Shown here piece after piece: positions 59,941 through 64,000 of a DNA stretch of 64,000 nt. The notes beneath the pieces are model-generated. The model was not told the DNA's origin, did not search any database, and saw nothing but the letters and a program-made list of their open reading frames with translations. The position numbers were made by a program, and so were the translations under genes. How positions within the stretch are numbered: the stretch's first letter is position 1; each line of letters opens with the position of its first letter. The DNA is from Verrucomicrobiota bacterium (GTDB taxonomy: Bacteria > Verrucomicrobiota > Verrucomicrobiia > Opitutales > Opitutaceae), in NCBI GenBank assembly GCA_016222805.1, contig JACRQG010000041.1:124001-188000 (forward strand). The letters are read 5' to 3'.

Positions 59941-61528
59941 GGAGAAAGAGGCAGCGGGAGGACGGGTAGTTCCAAAGTGAAGGTGGCGCCGCGGCCGGCT
60001 CCGTCGCTGGCGACGTTGAGCGTGCCGCCGAGAGTCTTGGCCGCGATGGCTCCGCTGTGGAGCCCAAAGCCATGGCCATCGCGCCGCAGATCTTCGTCAG
60101 GTGCTCCGGCGGGATTCCCACCCCGGTGTCCCGCACCACGAACCGCACCCGGCCTTCCTCCGCCGCCGCCAGTTGCAGGCTCAGCCGCCGCTCCGGGTTG
60201 TCCCCCGCCTTGATCGCCGTCACCGCGTTGCTCAGCAGGTTCACCAGAATCTGGATCACCCGGTGCCGATCCACCGTCATCGGCGGCAGCGCCGCATAGT
60301 CCCGCTCGATCCGGATCCGGTGCCGCCGGCACGAATCCTCCTTGATCCGCACCGCCTCGTCGAACACCTCCGCCGGGTTCACGTTCTCCAGCACCCCTCC
60401 CGGCTTCGCGTAGCTCTGCTGCATCGCCACGATCTCCTTGATGTGATCGACGTGCCGGCACACCCCCTCGATCTCCCCGCGCACCGCTGCATTCTCCTCC
60501 ACCAGGTGCTGCGTCACCTGCTCCAGGAAGCCCAGCACCTGCCGCCCCTGCGGATCCTTCCCCACGTACTCCGCCAGATCCCCCTCGTGCGCCCGCAGCA
60601 GCCCCACCGTCCGCTGCAGACTCCCCACCCGCGCCCGATCCAGCCGCTCCCGCAGCAGGTTCGTCGCCACATTCACGCTGTTCAGCACGTTCCCCACGTT
60701 GTGCAGCACCCCCGTCGCCACCTCCGCCATCCCCGCTTCCCGCGAGGCCGTCACCAGGGCACCCTGCAGCCGGAGGCGTTCCGTCATTTCGGAAGAGAGG
60801 CGGGCATGGGCCTCCGACAGTTCGCGGTTGGCGGTCTCCACCTGGCGCAGCATCGTGTTGAACGCCCGCGAGAGCTGCCCGACCTCGTCCCGCCCCGTCT
60901 CCGGGGCCCGCACCGAGTAGTCGCCCTCGACGGCGATCCGATCCGCCGTCCGGGCCAGATCCCGGAGCGGGCGCGCCACGATGTTGCGCAACACCGCGGC
61001 GCTCAGCACGGCCAGCACGAAAGTTCCCGGCAGGATGAGCGCGAGGAGGATTAGTTGCGGGCGCAGCACCTCCTGGCGAATCAACGCGTAGTCCACATCG
61101 AGCAGCAGGGTCCCGCGCACCGCCTCTTCCACCCGGACGGGTTCGGTGACGAGCAGGCGGCCGGCAACGATCACGATCGGTTCGGTTTCGCGGCGGACCT
61201 CCTCCTCCCGGGCTTCCGGGTCGCGATCGTGTCGGGCGAAGATGCTCCCGTCCGGCCGGAACAGCACCGCGCGTACGACCCGCGGCTCGAACCGCAGCGT
61301 CGCCAGCAACTCTTCGGCCGTGCGACGATCGTCGAACACGACGGCCGCCGCGGTGTTGGCCGCCAGCATCCGGGCCCGCACCGTGAAATCGGCCACCACG
61401 CGCTTCCGGGTCCACCACACCGTGGACCCGCCAATCGCCAGCCCGGCCACCAGCACGGTCAGGGCGCAGGCGCCGGCGATGAGCACGCCGACCTTCTGGC
61501 CGATGGTGAGGTTGCGGAAGGTGGTCAT
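59937..61528 (-). pseudogene. CHASE8-like/HAMP membrane histidine kinase, frameshifted near the 3' end
   Basis: The frame from ATG 61528 gives TM1 (about 12-34), a YfiN-like CHASE8 periplasmic domain (about 40-150, [20 protein letters not shown]), TM2, HAMP (about 180-235) and a transmitter with [16 protein letters not shown] (His about 277), N-box [13 protein letters not shown] and G1 [15 protein letters not shown]. At 60087/60088 the family sequence breaks off. The expected FAHGFTT segment is missing, and the C-terminal part ([12 protein letters not shown], then [11 protein letters not shown]) continues in another frame to 59937. The length is consistent with a 19-nt deletion. As read, the product has about 480 native residues plus 83 foreign ones, ending at 59837. 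Codon use also changes at this point. It overlaps yfiR-like and hybrid kinase genes by 4 nt each. Confidence 0.9.
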
Positions 61529-62094
61529 GGCTGGCGCGCGGGGGCGGACTCGTTCTTTCGGGCGAGCTGCAGCAACCGGGAGCTCACCCGCAGCCCCGAG
61601 TCCGCGAGGGCGGTCCGGTTGACTTCGAACCGAATGGCCGAGCCTTCCAGGAACAGGTTGATCATGCCGCCGAGCGCGCAGAACGTGTCCGCCTCGCCCA
61701 CCGTCAGGATGGGCAGCCCGGCGACCTGCCGCACCAGCGCCGCGGTCTCGGCACCGCTTTCGCGCGACACAAAGAGGACCTGGCAACTCCGCGGGTCCTC
61801 GTTCTCCGTGAGGGCGTGCACCAGGATCCTCCGGCCGCGCACGGTCTCCCCGGCCACCATCGCCTGCAGCGGCTCGAACACCGGGCTCGGCCCGGCCACC
61901 CCGATGACGAGGGCACCCGTGCCGCCGGTCGCCGGCCACTCGACGAAACGCGCGAAGTTCAGGAGAAACGCGGCCTTGACCTCGTGCTCCCCTCGCGCCG
62001 TCGCCCCGCTCCCCGGCGCCGGCGCGGCCGCGCCCAACAGGCACACCACGCCGGCCAAGCCGGCGAGGCAGAGGAGCGGGAGACGGAGTTTCAC
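61525..62094 (-). CDS. YfiR family periplasmic protein
   Basis: 189 residues, GTG start at 62094, with a signal peptide. The YfiR/DUF4154 pattern is clear: [20 protein letters not shown] (about 36-55), then [14 protein letters not shown], then [20 protein letters not shown] and [20 protein letters not shown], ending LLQLAR. In Pseudomonas YfiR is a periplasmic repressor of the CHASE8/HAMP cyclase YfiN. Here the partner encoded with a 4-nt overlap is a CHASE8-like/HAMP kinase. Cys residues that control YfiR by redox may be those near 105 and 133, though I have not checked their pairing. Confidence 0.92.
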   Translation of the reverse strand: MKLRLPLLCLAGLAGVVCLLGAAAPAPGSGATARGEHEVKAAFLLNFARFVEWPATGGTGALVIGVAGPSPVFEPLQAMVAGETVRGRRILVHALTENEDPRSCQVLFVSRESGAETAALVRQVAGLPILTVGEADTFCALGGMINLFLEGSAIRFEVNRTALADSGLRVSSRLLQLARKNESAPARQP

Positions 62095-62179
62095 CGGGAA
62101 GGAGAGGTTTAGGGCGCCGACCGCAGAGGGGACAGGAAGGCGGCCATCGAGAGCGCAGGCGCGCTTGAGCGGAGGGAGA

Positions 62180-62239
62180 GCGTGGAGCGTTCCACGCCCG
62201 CGCCGGTCTCACGCGGGGCGAGGTCGCCCCGCCCACAGG
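62180..62239. repeat. Hairpin plus palindromic intergenic repeat
   Basis: A 7-bp hairpin GCGTGGA/TCCACGC (62180-62197) is followed by a repeat unit, gcggggcgaggtcgccccgc (62213-62232, then ccacagg to 62239). The unit differs by one base in 27 from 19214-19240. Both sit in the gap between the TonB receptor and yfiR-like genes, where they could reduce read-through or protect the mRNA end. Confidence 0.7.
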
Positions 62240-62277
62240 TGGCCTGAGACAGTGTGAAGCAGCGCATTGTGGTAAAC

Positions 62278-64000
62278 CTAGAAGGTGAACGTGCTGCCCA
62301 CGACCAGATTGCGGCCCGGCTCATTCAGGCCCGAGCCGTGGATGCGGTAGTCGGCATCGGTCACGTTCTCGACTCCCAACGAGACCGAAACCCCTGGACG
62401 CGGCGTCCAGCCGGCCCGGACGGTTCCCACCGAGTACCCTGGCGTCCCTCCGGGCGGGATGCGTTCCCGATCCGCAAGATCTGCGGTCGACAGCCGGGCT
62501 TGGCGGCGGACAAGAGAGACGCCAGCCTCCGCCCACCACTTGCGGGAAGGCGAGCGCCACTCCAGGCCCACGCGAGTCGTATCCGGCATCAGCCGGGACA
62601 ACGGTTCCCGGCGCCGGTCGGCCGGATTGGCGGTGGGAAAGACGTCAATCTCACCGCGCTGGAGCGTCCAGGCGGCCCTGGCGCTGACACCCCGGCCCAG
62701 CACCCAGCGTCCCTCGGCCTCCGCCCCTTGCACGTAGCCATTCCCGGAATTGCGCTTGGTCAACTCCGCCAGCCGACCGAGAAAGCGCCCCGTCGGCACG
62801 CGGGTGATCATGCCGTCGATCTCGGTGTTGAACAGCGTCGCCGTCAGATCACCCCGGGCGCCATGCAGGCGGAGGCCGACCTCGGCCACGCGGTACTTTT
62901 CCGGGCGGACCTGGGTCGACGGAGTCTCCACCTGGCCGCTCGCCGCGGTGTCGAGCCGGGAAACATCGGACAGGTTCGGAGCCCGAAACCCATCGGAGAT
63001 CCCTCCGAAGGCCATCCAGCGCAAGCCCGAGGAAGTCGGACGCTGGTACGTCACCCGCACGCTCCCGAGCCACGAGTACCAGCGACCGTAGAACGAGGCC
63101 GGGACATTGGCCACCGGGTCGAGCAGCCGTCCGGCCCGGAGTTCGGCCGCATCGAATCGTCCCCGCACGGTCGCGTGCCAGCCTTGCCAATCGCGGAAGC
63201 GGTGCTGGAGGTAGACGCCAGAGAGGTCGTAGCGCGAATCATCCGCCACCGGTCCCTGCACCTCGAAACGGTCGAAGGCGCCGTCCGCCAGGTAACGCTC
63301 CGCCCGCGTGTCGACCCGGTCGCGGTGATAGCTCGCGCCGCCCAGCCAGGTGCCGGCACCGGTCGACCCCTGCAGCCGGGCGGTGAAGCCGTGAGTGACC
63401 ACGTCGGCGGCGCTCACGTCGCGACGGCCGTCGCTGCGGACGCGTTCCTGCGTTTCCTCCTGGCCGTGCCGCGAGAGCGTGAACTCCGCCTCCTCCACGA
63501 GCGCCTGGGGCCGGCGAAGTTGGAGCCGCCCATACGTCAGATCGCGGCGCTGGTCCGTGTCGCGCCGGCGTTCGGAGCCGGACGAAAGCCCGAGCCAGTC
63601 TGTGCCTTCCGGCGTGCTGTGCGACCGGTTCACGTCCTCCTGCGCGAATCCCTGGTGCGCGAGCACGAGCCGCCATCCCGCCGGCAGGCGCGACTCCCAG
63701 CGCAGGTCGAAGGCCGCCTCGTCGTAGTCGGTGCCACCCTGGCGGCCCACGTCTGCCCCACCCCGGAGTTCCCCGAACCAGCGCCGGGTCGCCCCGAGGC
63801 GCAGGGCCGAGTCGGCACCCACCGGGCCCGCGAACTCCCCGCGCGCCACGGCCGCCCGATCGGCGGTACCGGCCCGCGTCGTCACCGTCCGTTCCCAACC
63901 CGCCAGACGACTGTCGAGCAGGCTGCCCGACAGCGCGTGGATCGTGCCCCCCACCGAGTCGCTGCCGTAGAGAACCGAGGCCGGGCCCTTCACGACCTCG
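62278..64000 (-). CDS. TonB-dependent outer-membrane receptor (5' end beyond window)
   Basis: About 574 residues are present; the N-terminal signal, TonB box and start of the plug lie beyond the right edge. The visible part opens with the end of the plug (GPASVLYGSDSVGGTIHALS). A beta-barrel with many alternating strands follows, ending LNEPGRNLVVGSTFTF with a C-terminal Phe, the outer-membrane assembly signal. The barrel includes FGGISDGFRAPNLSDVSRLD and QRGEIDVFPTANPADRRREP, typical of TonB receptors. The substrate is not readable. It precedes the YfiR-like gene on the same strand. Confidence 0.93.
   Translation of the reverse strand, partial: EVVKGPASVLYGSDSVGGTIHALSGSLLDSRLAGWERTVTTRAGTADRAAVARGEFAGPVGADSALRLGATRRWFGELRGGADVGRQGGTDYDEAAFDLRWESRLPAGWRLVLAHQGFAQEDVNRSHSTPEGTDWLGLSSGSERRRDTDQRRDLTYGRLQLRRPQALVEEAEFTLSRHGQEETQERVRSDGRRDVSAADVVTHGFTARLQGSTGAGTWLGGASYHRDRVDTRAERYLADGAFDRFEVQGPVADDSRYDLSGVYLQHRFRDWQGWHATVRGRFDAAELRAGRLLDPVANVPASFYGRWYSWLGSVRVTYQRPTSSGLRWMAFGGISDGFRAPNLSDVSRLDTAASGQVETPSTQVRPEKYRVAEVGLRLHGARGDLTATLFNTEIDGMITRVPTGRFLGRLAELTKRNSGNGYVQGAEAEGRWVLGRGVSARAAWTLQRGEIDVFPTANPADRRREPLSRLMPDTTRVGLEWRSPSRKWWAEAGVSLVRRQARLSTADLADRERIPPGGTPGYSVGTVRAGWTPRPGVSVSLGVENVTDADYRIHGSGLNEPGRNLVVGSTFTF

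Noticed and set aside
59837-62236. One 799-codon frame read as a single protein
   Set aside because: Only the part from ATG 61528 is kinase. The upstream part overlaps the YfiR-like gene in another frame, and the end is out-of-frame sequence after the deletion.

Overview
The window is high-GC bacterial DNA with almost no non-coding space. Its gene set is typical of the PVC group: four Cys-type sulfatases, a PSD1 cytochrome/DUF1501 pair, DUF6807, ThuA, NIPSNAP and DUF1593 proteins. Together with a type II secretion operon containing PilM/PilN-like parts and HNVGN-type sensor kinases, this suggests a Verrucomicrobiota member, probably near Opitutaceae. That placement is inference from gene content; no rRNA or tRNA gene was seen.

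Layout. 1-6.3 kb: a 3-hydroxyisobutyrate-dehydrogenase-type oxidoreductase cut by the left edge, then on + a small cytochrome c, a Tat-exported NIPSNAP protein, a DUF3300 protein and a Ski2-like helicase. 6.4-21.5 kb: one long minus-strand type II secretion block in the transcribed order Gly-rich protein, gspE, F, G, H, I, J, K, PilM/GspL, GspM-like, GspC-like, a gspD split into two genes, then a sensor kinase and an NtrC-type regulator that lacks the GAFTGA loop. 21.6-28.9 kb: three sulfatases, a DUF6807 protein and a GMC oxidoreductase, all on minus. 29-41 kb: mostly housekeeping genes, including an M24 aminopeptidase, an acyltransferase, tatC, pyruvate phosphate dikinase with a clear terminator, ThuA, DUF1684 and an MFS/spermidine-synthase fusion. 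41.3-49.7 kb: a secreted orphan, a fourth sulfatase, and on + the PSD1-DUF1501-DUF1593 genes. 50-53.7 kb: an HDOD protein and CheA, divergent from CheW. 54-64 kb: a minus-strand signalling run of TonB-dependent receptor (cut by the right edge), YfiR, a CHASE8-like/HAMP histidine kinase, a REC-PAS-kinase-REC hybrid and a large PAS/GAF hybrid kinase.

How the parts may work together. The secretion operon, the exported sulfatases and GMC enzyme, and the TonB receptor fit a lifestyle of polymer capture and breakdown at the cell surface. The kinase/regulator pair at the end of the secretion operon may control it.

The strongest oddities are these. The secretin is split inside its N3 domain, and each half has its own signal peptide. 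A TonB receptor-YfiR-CHASE8 kinase module resembles YfiBNR with the cyclase replaced by a kinase. That kinase gene is frameshifted, and the break sits exactly at the end of a roughly 660-bp block with different codon use. A family of palindromic repeats is scattered between genes.
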